This document shows, in pieces, positions 9,709 through 17,646 of a stretch of DNA of 64,000 bases. The DNA is from Methylacidimicrobium sp. AP8 (GTDB lineage Bacteria; Verrucomicrobiota; Verrucomicrobiia; Methylacidiphilales; Methylacidiphilaceae), in NCBI RefSeq assembly GCF_903064525.1, contig NZ_LR797830.1, positions 868,001 to 932,000 on the forward strand. The letters are read 5' to 3'. The notes under the pieces were generated by a model. The model saw nothing but the letters and a program-made list of their open reading frames with translations. It searched no databases and was not told where the DNA came from. Numbering within the stretch: the first letter of the stretch is position 1; each line of letters starts with the position of its first letter. A program made the translations under genes and the position numbers.

Positions 9709-9885
9709 TCAATGCCCGTGAATGTTGACGGTATCGTGGTTGAGGACCGAGTAGAAGAGGTAGAGGAAAAATAAGGAGGCCAGCGCTACAACCCAATAGA
9801 AGGCCTTGTTGCCGGACTTGGCCTCCTTCGGCGGTTTGTCGCGCTCCGATTCACCCCGGTTCCCGGAAAATGTGTTGCCGCTCAT
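9709..9885 (-). CDS. small single-pass membrane protein
   Basis: 58 residues from ATG 9885 (a TTG at 9900 would add five). A hydrophilic charged N-terminal half is followed by one helix (AFYWVVALASLFFLYLFYSV, about 30-50) and a short tail ending NIHGH. The composition, with charged residues before and His after a single helix, looks like a genuine small inner-membrane subunit, but no family is recognised. The downstream neighbour on the same strand is the lipoprotein gene. Confidence 0.6.
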   Translation of the reverse strand: MSGNTFSGNRGESERDKPPKEAKSGNKAFYWVVALASLFFLYLFYSVLNHDTVNIHGH

Positions 9886-9945
9886 AATAACACCATTCAA
9901 CGCGAATGCGCCGGCGGCAACCGATTTTTCGATTCGAAGGCTGCC

Positions 9946-10578
9946 TTACCGCCGGGCCCGCACGAAGAAGATCGGGACCACCCCCCGTACACCCGCGGAA
10001 CTTTCCGCCTGGCACGTTTCTCCCAGAGGGCCTGTCTCCACTTCGGCGAAGCCCGCCGCGCGGAAGAGGGAAGCTACCTCGGCGGGGGAGAACCCCGGCC
10101 AGCGGTCGTAGTACTCGGTCAGGAAGAAATCGAAATTATGGCGCTCGAAATCGGTAAGGACCGCTCTACCGCCGGGCTTCAGGATCCGACGGAGCTCGCG
10201 GATCATCTCTTCGGGGCTCTCGACGTGGTGGAGCACCATGTTGGCGAAGGCGCAATCGAGCGTGCCCGACTCGATCGGCAACGCTTCGGTCTCTCCCGCC
10301 AGGCAGCGGAAGCCTGCCCTCCCGCCGAACTTCTTCTCCAGCTGGGCGAGCATGGCCGCGGAGCGGTCGACGGCGATGACCTCCAGGCCGCGTGCCAAAA
10401 GAGCTTCGGTGAGAAACCCGGTCCCGGCGCCGATATCCGCCGCGCGTTCCCCAGGGCGGACCGCCGCCAGATCGAGCGCCTTTTCCCGAACCTCGTCTCG
10501 AAAGTATCCCTTTCGAAGCGTGTCCCATTCCGCGGCGACCTCTTCGAAGTAGCGCGCAGACGACCTACTTCCGCTCAT
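9946..10578 (-). CDS. class I SAM-dependent methyltransferase
   Basis: About 210 residues. Motif I is AADIGAGTGFLTEALLARG, motif post-I is EVIAVDRS, and motif II/III are DCAFANMVLHHVESPEEMI and LKPGGRAVLTDF, the Methyltransf_11/UbiE-like pattern. The N-terminal ARYFEEVAAEWDTLRKGYF resembles the catalytic part of ArsR-methyltransferase fusions, but the DNA-binding half is absent. The substrate is unknown. ATG 10578 is preferred to the upstream TTG 10620. It is transcribed divergently from pmoC1. Confidence 0.85.
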   Translation of the reverse strand: MSGSRSSARYFEEVAAEWDTLRKGYFRDEVREKALDLAAVRPGERAADIGAGTGFLTEALLARGLEVIAVDRSAAMLAQLEKKFGGRAGFRCLAGETEALPIESGTLDCAFANMVLHHVESPEEMIRELRRILKPGGRAVLTDFERHNFDFFLTEYYDRWPGFSPAEVASLFRAAGFAEVETGPLGETCQAESSAGVRGVVPIFFVRARR

Positions 10579-11055
10579 GAAAGGAAGGATAAGCGCACCG
10601 TCCCGCTTCCTTCTAGCCAAAACCGTATCCGCATCAGGGAAGCCCTGTAGCCGGATAGGGGAAACAGGGCAGGAGATGTCCGCGGAAGAGTGGAGGCCGG
10701 GGTGGAAACGGCAGGCGACGGCCGAACGGGGAAAAGTCGTAAACAGGCGCTTTCCGAATTCGTCGATACCAGAGGATATTCGCTATCGGCCTAAGGGGGC
10801 GGGCCTAGGCTTCTTTCGCGGGAATGCCTCCACAGGAAGAGATGAAAAGTACCTAATCATTGATGAGGGAATGCCTTATATGAAATACAGGAAAATTACT
10901 TGCCAACGGGGGCTTTTGTACTACGATCTCCGCTAGAAGGTCGTTAGGGGCAAACCCCGATGATCTTCTGCCTCCTAACCCCGGAGGTTAGGGGCCGTGC
11001 CCCGGGTGATGCATCCGGGGCATGGGAAAGAGCAGAAAGGGAGAAAGAAAAAGAT
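10579..11055. promoter_or_regulatory. upstream region of the first pmo operon
   Basis: About 480 bases without a gene. From 10830 to 10930 the sequence turns markedly AT-rich, which is where the pmo1 promoter probably lies. No promoter boxes are assigned. The last 110 bases carry the hairpin leader listed separately. Confidence 0.5.
10945..11022 (+). promoter_or_regulatory. pmo1 leader with competing hairpins
   Basis: GTTAGG at 10945-10950 can pair with CCTAAC at 10975-10980, which can instead pair with GGTTAGG at 10986-10992. GGGGC at 10991-10995 can pair with GCCCC at 10999-11003, which can instead pair within TGCCCCGG at 10998-11005 and CCGGGGCA at 11015-11022. Only some of these stems can form at once. 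The last stem lies just before the ribosome binding site of pmoC1, so the leader could control translation or transcript stability. Confidence 0.45.
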
Positions 11056-11898
11056 ATGGCACAAACACAAACGACGACGGCAACGGCTGTCGCGCGCCCG
11101 CCGGTCTCCGCCTTTTCGTGGAAAAGCGCGGGGATCGCGATCGGCGCGCTGGTGGTCTTTGACGTCCTGATCAACGTCTACGAGAGGCTCTACGCGTTTT
11201 CGAAGGGTCTCGACTACACGTCGCCGGAATACAACACCTACTGGATGGGCATGCTCTTTGCGGAGCTTGTCATGGAAGCGGTCACGGCGGCTGCGCTCTG
11301 GGGCTGGCTCTGGATGACGCGGGATCGGGCGCTCGATCGCCTCTCTCCGGCGGAGGAGCTCAAGCGGTATTGGGCCTTGGGACTCTTCGTCCTGACCTAT
11401 ACCTACGCGGCGTACGCCGGCGCGAGCTACTTCACGGAGCAGGACGGGACGTGGCACCAGACGGTGATTCGGGATACCGACTTCACCCCGAGCCACGTGA
11501 TCGAGTTCTACCAGAGCTATCCCATCTACATCATCTTCGGTGTGGGCTCGCTGGTTTATGCGATGACCCGACTGCCGCAGTTCGCGAAGGCGTTTTCCTT
11601 GCCTTATGCGGTGCTGGTGGGCAGCCCGTTGATGATCTTCCCGAACGTCGGGCTCAACGAGTTCGGCCACACCCGGTGGTTCATGGAGGAGCTTTTCGTG
11701 GCTCCGCTCCACTGGGGCTTCGTGACGTTCGGATGGGGTGCGCTGGCGATCCTCGGGACCTGGCTGCAGATCTGCCCGCGGGTGATGGCGCTCATCAACC
11801 ACATCTACTACGGGAAGCCGATCCAGAGCCCGGCCGAGGTGATGCGGGATCCGCAGAGCTCCTGCAATCCTGCCGCTTGCGCGGCCTGCGCGGTGTAG
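11056..11898 (+). CDS. pmoC1: particulate methane monooxygenase subunit C, copy 1
   Basis: 280-residue integral membrane subunit of pMMO, which oxidises methane to methanol. The CuC site residues are present: Asp130, His134 (DGTWH) and His147 (TPSH), matching D156/H160/H173 of the Methylococcus enzyme. The CuD residues are also present: Asn201, His205 (NEFGH) and His219 (APLH). The start ATG 11056 follows AAAGGGAG by about 13 bases, and the upstream in-frame extension is not protein-like. The C-terminus is unusual, with Cys270, Cys275 and Cys278 in the last 11 residues. First gene of pmoCAB; pmoA follows after 100 bases. It differs from copy 2 only at residues 61 (Thr/Ser) and 79 (Ala/Gly). 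Confidence 0.97.
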   Translation: MAQTQTTTATAVARPPVSAFSWKSAGIAIGALVVFDVLINVYERLYAFSKGLDYTSPEYNTYWMGMLFAELVMEAVTAAALWGWLWMTRDRALDRLSPAEELKRYWALGLFVLTYTYAAYAGASYFTEQDGTWHQTVIRDTDFTPSHVIEFYQSYPIYIIFGVGSLVYAMTRLPQFAKAFSLPYAVLVGSPLMIFPNVGLNEFGHTRWFMEELFVAPLHWGFVTFGWGALAILGTWLQICPRVMALINHIYYGKPIQSPAEVMRDPQSSCNPAACAACAV

Positions 11899-11998
11899 GT
11901 CCGGAAACGGGAGAAACGGAAGAAAGAAAAACACGCAAGCAAGGTGAGGGGCGGGATTGGCAACCCGCCCCCACTCTTGCCGAGGGGGAAAGCAACCA

Positions 11999-12763
11999 AT
12001 GCAATATTCGCAAGTAGACGCGGAGGCGAAGGCGATCGCGCGCAAGTTCGACTGGGTGGTGATCCTGTCGACCTTTCTGGCGCTGATCGCCGGCTTCCAT
12101 GTCCACCAGATGCTGGTGGCCGGAGACTGGTCGTTCTGGATCGACTGGAAGGATCGGAACTGGTGGCCGATCGTGGCTCCGATTCTGGAGATCACCTTCC
12201 CGGCGGCGGTGCAGGCGGTCTTCTGGACGAAGTTCCGGATGCCGATCGGAGCGACGTTCTGCTGCCTGGGCCTGCTCTTTGGACAGTGGATGAACCGGTA
12301 CATCAACTTCAACGGTTGGACCCACTATCCGCTCAACTTCGTCTTTCCGGAGACGTTCATTCCGCAGGCGGTCGTGCTCGACGTGGTGCTGATGCTGACC
12401 GGCAACTGGATTGTGACGGCCCTGGTGGGCGGCGAGCTCTGGGGCTGGCTCTTCTATCCGACCAACTGGGTGATGATCGCACCCTATCACCTGCCGGTTG
12501 AGTATCAGGGCGCGCTGATGAGCATCGCGGATGTGATCAACTACATGTACGTCCGCACCTCGACGCCGGAGTATCTCCGGATCGTGGAGACGGGAACGTT
12601 GCGGAGCTTCGCGGGAGGGGTGACCGGTGTGGCCGCCTTCTTCTCGGGGTTCGTCTCGGTCTGCATGTACGTGCCGTGGTGGCTGATGGGCGCTCATTTC
12701 TTCGGCAGCACGAAGTTCTTCAAGACCTATGAGGCGGCTGCGGTGGAGGTGAAGCGCGCCTAA
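11999..12763 (+). CDS. pmoA1: particulate methane monooxygenase subunit A, copy 1
   Basis: 254-residue membrane subunit of pMMO with about seven helices. The family is clear from AGDWSFWIDWKDRNWWP near residue 41, the NRYINFNGWTHYPLNF segment near 100 and the LMLTGNWIVTALVGGELWGW block. ATG 11999 is chosen because the protein then starts at the family position; the in-frame upstream ATG at 11957 lies in the spacer. It differs from copy 2 at Asn/Tyr in NFNGW, Ile/Met in ETFIPQ, Ala/Ser in YQGAL, Leu/Met in GTLRS and Val/Ala near the end. Confidence 0.97.
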   Translation: MQYSQVDAEAKAIARKFDWVVILSTFLALIAGFHVHQMLVAGDWSFWIDWKDRNWWPIVAPILEITFPAAVQAVFWTKFRMPIGATFCCLGLLFGQWMNRYINFNGWTHYPLNFVFPETFIPQAVVLDVVLMLTGNWIVTALVGGELWGWLFYPTNWVMIAPYHLPVEYQGALMSIADVINYMYVRTSTPEYLRIVETGTLRSFAGGVTGVAAFFSGFVSVCMYVPWWLMGAHFFGSTKFFKTYEAAAVEVKRA

Positions 12764-12787
12764 GCCTAAAGAGGAGGAAGGAAGACG

Positions 12788-14038
12788 ATGAGAAAAGGCG
12801 TAATGCGGGTGATCGGAAGAGCGGGGGCGCTGGTCCTGCTGGGGATGCTCCTGGCGGGACCGGCGACGAGCCGGCTCTGGGCCTTGGGCGAGAAATCGCA
12901 GGAGGCCTTCCTTCGGATGCGGACGGTGATCTTCTACGACACCAAGTTTTCCGGAAGGAAGTTCAAGGTCGGGGACGAGATGACGGTGACGGGGAAGTTC
13001 CAGATTTTGCCGATCTGGCCGAAGGAGATCGCCTTTACGGGGATCTCGTGGCTGAACTTCTTCGTTCCGGGGCCGCAGTTCCTGCGGGTCGGCTCATGGA
13101 TCAACAACCGGTTCATGTCCTGCTCGCAGCTGCTGGAGCTGGGCGGTACCTACGAGTACAAGACGATCACCAGGGCGCGGTACCCAGGCCACTGGCCGGT
13201 CGGGGTGATGCTGAGCATGAAGGATGCGGGGCCCTTGATCGGGCCGTCGATCTACGTCGACGTGGAAGGAAGCCATGCGGGCTTCACCAACCCGATCAAG
13301 ACGCTCGTGGGCACCACGGTCGACCTGGAAACCTACGGGGTGGCCCGGATGCTCATGTGGACCCTGGTGACCACCTTGATCGGGGTGGCTTGGCTCGGGT
13401 TCTGGCTGGGGAGGCCTTTTGTCTCTCGGCTGGGCATCGTGGCGGCCGGAAGGGCCAAGGAGCTGATCAGCGGTGCGGACAAGACCGTGGCGGTGATCTT
13501 TGCCCTTGGGACCATCGGCCTGATCGCGATCGCCAACGCGATGACTGCGGCGCAGTTCCCGCACACGATTCCGATCCAGGAGACGATCATCAAGAACGAG
13601 CCGCTTCCGCCCGAGCCGACCCACGTGGAGGCGAAGGTGCTGGACGCGACCTACGATGTGCCGAGCCGCACGCTCTCCTTCCGGCTCGAGGTGCATAACA
13701 CGGGGGATCGTCCCTTGGTGCTCAAGGAGTTCACCACGGCCAACGTCCGCTTCTTCAACGAGCAGGTTCCGGGGAACGTCTGGAATCCTGACTTTCCGGA
13801 AGTGTACGGGGGCCCGATGAAGATCACTCCTTCGGAGCCGGTGGCGCCCGGGGAGACCAAGGTGCTCGAAGTGGTGCTGGCGAGCGCGGAGTGGGAGAAC
13901 CAGCGGCTGACGATGTACCACGAGACGACGAACCGTTTCGGGGGCCTGCTCTTCTTCAGCGACCCAAGCGGAGCGCGGAGCATCATCGCCGTCGCCGATC
14001 AGCTCGTCATTCCGCGTTTCGGCGCGACGCAGATGTAA
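12788..14038 (+). CDS. pmoB1: particulate methane monooxygenase subunit B, copy 1
   Basis: 416 residues: signal-like helix 7-30, a first cupredoxin-like periplasmic domain, two membrane helices (about 187-210 and 230-260) and a second cupredoxin-like domain. Numbering matches the Methylococcus protein, but all its copper ligands are replaced: Leu33 (for His33, in LGEKSQ), Ile48, Gln72, Pro137 and Gly139. This loss is known for verrucomicrobial PmoB. AGGAGGAAGG stands about six bases before ATG 12788. Copy 2 differs at residues 9 (Ile/Met), 73 (Ile/Leu) and in LETYGVARM versus LEDYGVNRM near 185. Confidence 0.97.
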   Translation: MRKGVMRVIGRAGALVLLGMLLAGPATSRLWALGEKSQEAFLRMRTVIFYDTKFSGRKFKVGDEMTVTGKFQILPIWPKEIAFTGISWLNFFVPGPQFLRVGSWINNRFMSCSQLLELGGTYEYKTITRARYPGHWPVGVMLSMKDAGPLIGPSIYVDVEGSHAGFTNPIKTLVGTTVDLETYGVARMLMWTLVTTLIGVAWLGFWLGRPFVSRLGIVAAGRAKELISGADKTVAVIFALGTIGLIAIANAMTAAQFPHTIPIQETIIKNEPLPPEPTHVEAKVLDATYDVPSRTLSFRLEVHNTGDRPLVLKEFTTANVRFFNEQVPGNVWNPDFPEVYGGPMKITPSEPVAPGETKVLEVVLASAEWENQRLTMYHETTNRFGGLLFFSDPSGARSIIAVADQLVIPRFGATQM

Positions 14039-14068
14039 GCAGCGGTTCCTGCAAAAGAGCCGACTTCC

Positions 14069-14122
14069 GGCGCGCCCTTCTTCCTCCCGATCCGGGAGAA
14101 GAGGGGCGCGCCCTTCTCTTTT
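14069..14122 (+). terminator. rho-independent terminator of pmoCAB copy 1
   Basis: A long stem with GGCGCGCCC at its base and CTCCC-GATC-CGGGAG at its top, closed by GGGCGCGCC, then CTTCTCTTTT. The same stem recurs after pmoB2. Confidence 0.85.
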
Positions 14123-14395
14123 GAGCGGGAGGCGATCCCGACGGCTGCAGGCCGTCCGGTGATTCACTTATGCTCACTCATCAACACCATTGCCACTGTA
14201 ATGGGTAAAACACCGTATTCGGCTATAGTAGTTTCCCTGATTGTGACCATGCGGCTCCCTTTGTTACGGTTGCTGCTCGAGGACCGATTGGCGAAATGCC
14301 GACCGGCCTTTGTCGGCATCCCGGGAGGATGACGGCCCCAACCCAGGTGGTGCATCTGGGGCATGGGAAGTGCAGAAAGGGAGAAAGAAAAAGAT
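14123..14395 (+). promoter_or_regulatory. promoter and hairpin leader of the second pmo operon
   Basis: This spacer is unrelated to the pmo1 upstream region until about 14346, so the two operons have different promoters. It contains an 8-bp perfect stem, ATGCCGAC (14296-14303) with GTCGGCAT (14312-14319), and then GCCCCA (14335-14340) pairing with TGGGGC (14357-14362). The second stem occupies the same place before the pmoC ribosome binding site as in pmo1. Promoter boxes are not assigned. Confidence 0.5.
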
Positions 14396-15238
14396 ATGGC
14401 ACAAACACAAACGACGACGGCAACGGCTGTCGCGCGCCCGCCGGTCTCCGCCTTTTCGTGGAAAAGCGCGGGGATCGCGATCGGCGCGCTGGTGGTCTTT
14501 GACGTCCTGATCAACGTCTACGAGAGGCTCTACGCGTTTTCGAAGGGTCTCGACTACACGTCGCCGGAATACAACAGCTACTGGATGGGCATGCTCTTTG
14601 CGGAGCTTGTCATGGAAGCGGTCACGGCCGGTGCGCTGTGGGGCTGGCTCTGGATGACGCGGGATCGGGCGCTCGATCGCCTCTCTCCGGCGGAGGAGCT
14701 CAAGCGGTATTGGGCCTTGGGACTCTTCGTCCTGACCTATACCTACGCGGCGTACGCCGGCGCGAGCTACTTCACGGAGCAGGACGGGACGTGGCACCAG
14801 ACGGTGATTCGGGATACCGACTTCACCCCGAGCCACGTGATCGAGTTCTACCAGAGCTATCCCATCTACATCATCTTCGGTGTGGGCTCGCTGGTTTATG
14901 CGATGACCCGACTGCCGCAGTTCGCGAAGGCGTTTTCCTTGCCTTATGCGGTGCTGGTGGGCAGCCCGTTGATGATCTTCCCGAATGTCGGGCTCAACGA
15001 GTTCGGCCACACCCGGTGGTTCATGGAGGAGCTTTTCGTGGCTCCGCTCCACTGGGGCTTCGTGACGTTCGGATGGGGTGCGCTGGCGATCCTCGGGACC
15101 TGGCTGCAGATCTGCCCGCGGGTGATGGCGCTCATCAACCACATCTACTACGGGAAGCCGATCCAGAGCCCGGCCGAGGTGATGCGGGATCCGCAGAGCT
15201 CCTGCAATCCTGCCGCTTGCGCGGCCTGCGCGGTGTAG
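14396..15238 (+). CDS. pmoC2: particulate methane monooxygenase subunit C, copy 2
   Basis: 280 residues, identical to copy 1 except Ser61 and Gly79. The CuC set (Asp130, His134, His147) and CuD set (Asn201, His205, His219) are conserved, and the Cys-rich tail (Cys270, Cys275, Cys278) is kept. Ribosome binding site and start context are identical to copy 1. Since the upstream promoter region differs from that of the first operon, the two copies may be expressed under different conditions. Confidence 0.97.
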   Translation: MAQTQTTTATAVARPPVSAFSWKSAGIAIGALVVFDVLINVYERLYAFSKGLDYTSPEYNSYWMGMLFAELVMEAVTAGALWGWLWMTRDRALDRLSPAEELKRYWALGLFVLTYTYAAYAGASYFTEQDGTWHQTVIRDTDFTPSHVIEFYQSYPIYIIFGVGSLVYAMTRLPQFAKAFSLPYAVLVGSPLMIFPNVGLNEFGHTRWFMEELFVAPLHWGFVTFGWGALAILGTWLQICPRVMALINHIYYGKPIQSPAEVMRDPQSSCNPAACAACAV

Positions 15239-15339
15239 GTCCGGAAACGGGAGAAACGGAAGAAAGAAAAAACACGCAAGCAAGGTGAGGGGCGGGATTG
15301 GCAACCCGCCCCCACTCTTGCCGAGGGGGAAAGCAACCA

Positions 15340-16104
15340 ATGCAATATTCGCAAGTAGACGCGGAGGCGAAGGCGATTGCCCGGAAGTTCGACTGGGTGG
15401 TGATCCTGTCGACCTTTCTGGCGCTGATCGCCGGCTTCCATGTCCACCAGATGCTGGTGGCCGGAGACTGGTCGTTCTGGATCGACTGGAAGGATCGGAA
15501 CTGGTGGCCGATCGTGGCTCCGATTCTGGAGATCACCTTCCCGGCGGCGGTGCAGGCGGTCTTCTGGACGAAGTTCCGGATGCCGATCGGAGCGACGTTC
15601 TGCTGCCTGGGCCTGCTCTTTGGACAGTGGATGAACCGGTACATCAACTTCTACGGTTGGACCCACTATCCGCTCAACTTCGTCTTTCCGGAGACGTTCA
15701 TGCCGCAGGCGGTCGTGCTCGACGTGGTGCTGATGCTGACCGGCAACTGGATCGTGACGGCCCTGGTGGGCGGCGAGCTCTGGGGCTGGCTCTTCTATCC
15801 GACCAACTGGGTGATGATCGCACCCTATCACCTGCCGGTCGAGTATCAGGGCTCGCTGATGAGCATCGCGGATGTGATCAACTACATGTACGTCCGCACC
15901 TCGACGCCGGAGTATCTCCGGATCGTGGAGACGGGAACGATGCGGAGCTTCGCGGGAGGGGTGACCGGTGTGGCCGCCTTCTTCTCGGGGTTCGTCTCGG
16001 TCTGCATGTACGTGCCGTGGTGGCTGATGGGCGCTCATTTCTTCGGCAGCACGAAGTTCTTCAAGACCTATGAGGCGGCTGCGGCGGAGGTGAAGCGCGC
16101 CTAA
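15340..16104 (+). CDS. pmoA2: particulate methane monooxygenase subunit A, copy 2
   Basis: 254 residues with the same membrane layout as copy 1. The five replacements relative to copy 1 (Tyr in NFYGW, Met in ETFMPQ, Ser in YQGSL, Met in GTMRS and Ala near the C-terminus) are mostly conservative. The spacer to pmoC2 has one additional A in a poly-A run. The start corresponds to that of copy 1, in AACCAATG. Confidence 0.97.
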   Translation: MQYSQVDAEAKAIARKFDWVVILSTFLALIAGFHVHQMLVAGDWSFWIDWKDRNWWPIVAPILEITFPAAVQAVFWTKFRMPIGATFCCLGLLFGQWMNRYINFYGWTHYPLNFVFPETFMPQAVVLDVVLMLTGNWIVTALVGGELWGWLFYPTNWVMIAPYHLPVEYQGSLMSIADVINYMYVRTSTPEYLRIVETGTMRSFAGGVTGVAAFFSGFVSVCMYVPWWLMGAHFFGSTKFFKTYEAAAAEVKRA

Positions 16105-16128
16105 GCCTAAAGAGGAGGAAGGAAGACG

Positions 16129-17379
16129 ATGAGAAAAGGCGTAATGCGGGTGATGGGAAGAGCGGGAGCGCTGGTCCTGCTGGGGATGCTCCTGGCGGGA
16201 CCGGCGACGAGCCGGCTCTGGGCCTTGGGCGAGAAATCGCAGGAGGCCTTCCTTCGGATGCGGACGGTGATCTTCTACGACACCAAGTTTTCCGGAAGGA
16301 AGTTCAAGGTCGGGGACGAGATGACGGTGACGGGGAAGTTCCAGCTTCTGCCGATCTGGCCGAAGGAGATCGCCTTTACGGGGATCTCGTGGCTGAACTT
16401 TTTCGTTCCGGGGCCGCAGTTCCTGCGGGTCGGCTCATGGATCAACAACCGGTTCATGTCCTGCTCGCAGCTGCTGGAGCTGGGCGGTACCTACGAGTAC
16501 AAGACGATCACCAGGGCGCGGTATCCGGGCCACTGGCCGGTCGGGGTGATGCTGAGCATGAAGGATGCGGGGCCCTTGATCGGGCCGTCGATCTACGTCG
16601 ACGTGGAAGGAAGCCATGCGGGCTTCACCAACCCGATCAAGACGCTCGTGGGCACCACGGTCGACCTGGAAGACTACGGAGTGAACCGGATGCTCATGTG
16701 GACCCTGGTGACCACCTTGATCGGGGTGGCTTGGCTCGGGTTCTGGCTGGGGAGGCCTTTTGTCTCTCGGCTGGGCATCGTGGCGGCCGGAAGGGCCAAG
16801 GAGCTGATCAGCGGTGCGGACAAGACCGTGGCGGTGATCTTTGCCCTTGGGACCATCGGCCTGATCGCGATCGCCAACGCGATGACTGCGGCGCAGTTCC
16901 CGCACACGATTCCGATCCAGGAGACGATCATCAAGAACGAGCCGCTTCCGCCCGAGCCGACCCACGTGGAGGCGAAGGTGCTGGACGCGACCTACGATGT
17001 GCCGAGCCGCACGCTCTCCTTCCGGCTCGAGGTGCATAACACGGGGGATCGTCCCTTGGTGCTCAAGGAGTTCACCACGGCCAACGTCCGCTTCTTCAAC
17101 GAGCAGGTTCCGGGGAACGTCTGGAATCCTGACTTTCCGGAAGTGTACGGGGGCCCGATGAAGATCACTCCTTCGGAGCCGGTGGCGCCCGGGGAGACCA
17201 AGGTGCTCGAAGTGGTGCTGGCGAGCGCGGAGTGGGAGAACCAGCGGCTGACGATGTACCACGAGACGACGAACCGTTTCGGGGGCCTGCTCTTCTTCAG
17301 CGACCCAAGCGGAGCGCGGAGCATCATCGCCGTCGCCGATCAGCTCGTCATTCCGCGTTTCGGCGCGACGCAGATGTAA
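16129..17379 (+). CDS. pmoB2: particulate methane monooxygenase subunit B, copy 2
   Basis: 416 residues. As in copy 1, the positions of the five PmoB copper histidines are Leu33, Ile48, Gln72, Pro137 and Gly139, so the loss is not a defect of one copy. Met9, Leu73 and the LEDYGVNRM segment distinguish it from copy 1. The intergenic AGGAGGAAGG ribosome binding site is retained. Last gene of the second operon. Confidence 0.97.
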   Translation: MRKGVMRVMGRAGALVLLGMLLAGPATSRLWALGEKSQEAFLRMRTVIFYDTKFSGRKFKVGDEMTVTGKFQLLPIWPKEIAFTGISWLNFFVPGPQFLRVGSWINNRFMSCSQLLELGGTYEYKTITRARYPGHWPVGVMLSMKDAGPLIGPSIYVDVEGSHAGFTNPIKTLVGTTVDLEDYGVNRMLMWTLVTTLIGVAWLGFWLGRPFVSRLGIVAAGRAKELISGADKTVAVIFALGTIGLIAIANAMTAAQFPHTIPIQETIIKNEPLPPEPTHVEAKVLDATYDVPSRTLSFRLEVHNTGDRPLVLKEFTTANVRFFNEQVPGNVWNPDFPEVYGGPMKITPSEPVAPGETKVLEVVLASAEWENQRLTMYHETTNRFGGLLFFSDPSGARSIIAVADQLVIPRFGATQM

Positions 17380-17409
17380 GCAGCGGTTCCTGCAAAAGAG
17401 CCGACTTCC

Positions 17410-17465
17410 GGCGCGCCCTTCTTCCTCCCGATCCGGGAGAAGAGGGGCGCGCCCTTTTTTCTTTT
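17410..17465 (+). terminator. rho-independent terminator of pmoCAB copy 2
   Basis: Same stem as after pmoB1 but with a stronger run of six T followed by CTTTT, so termination is probably more efficient here. Confidence 0.88.
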
Positions 17466-17646
17466 GGCTGCCAGGCATGCGTGATGCGCCATAAATAAGC
17501 AGGAGCATTCGAGAAAGCGGGAAAACCGAATACGTCGCGATTGCCACACTGCGCGTCGATGGATTAGCTTCGGTAGCGGATCGACCCGGTCCGCGGCAGC
17601 ATCCATGCGCCTGGGACCGGAGCGGAAAAAACAGAGGAGGAGTGCG

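Larger units (their letters stand above)
11005..14119 (+). repeat. tandem pmoCAB duplication, copy 1
   Basis: Bases about 11005-14119 recur at 14346-17460 with very few differences: two residue changes in PmoC, four to five in PmoA, four to five in PmoB, near-identical spacers and the same terminator. Identity starts at the last leader hairpin and stops just after the terminator. A single extra A (poly-A run after pmoC2) shifts the offset from 3340 to 3341. Confidence 0.95.
14346..17460 (+). repeat. tandem pmoCAB duplication, copy 2
   Basis: Second copy of the block described at 11005-14119, in direct orientation and separated from it by about 226 bases of unique sequence. The near identity over coding and spacer DNA suggests recent duplication or ongoing gene conversion. 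Confidence 0.95.

Noticed and set aside
10975-12312. Long minus-strand frames across both pmo operons (up to about 445 codons)
   Set aside because: They are antisense to pmoC/pmoA, have Arg/His/Asp-rich composition with no family pattern, and appear identically in both duplicated copies only because the DNA is duplicated.
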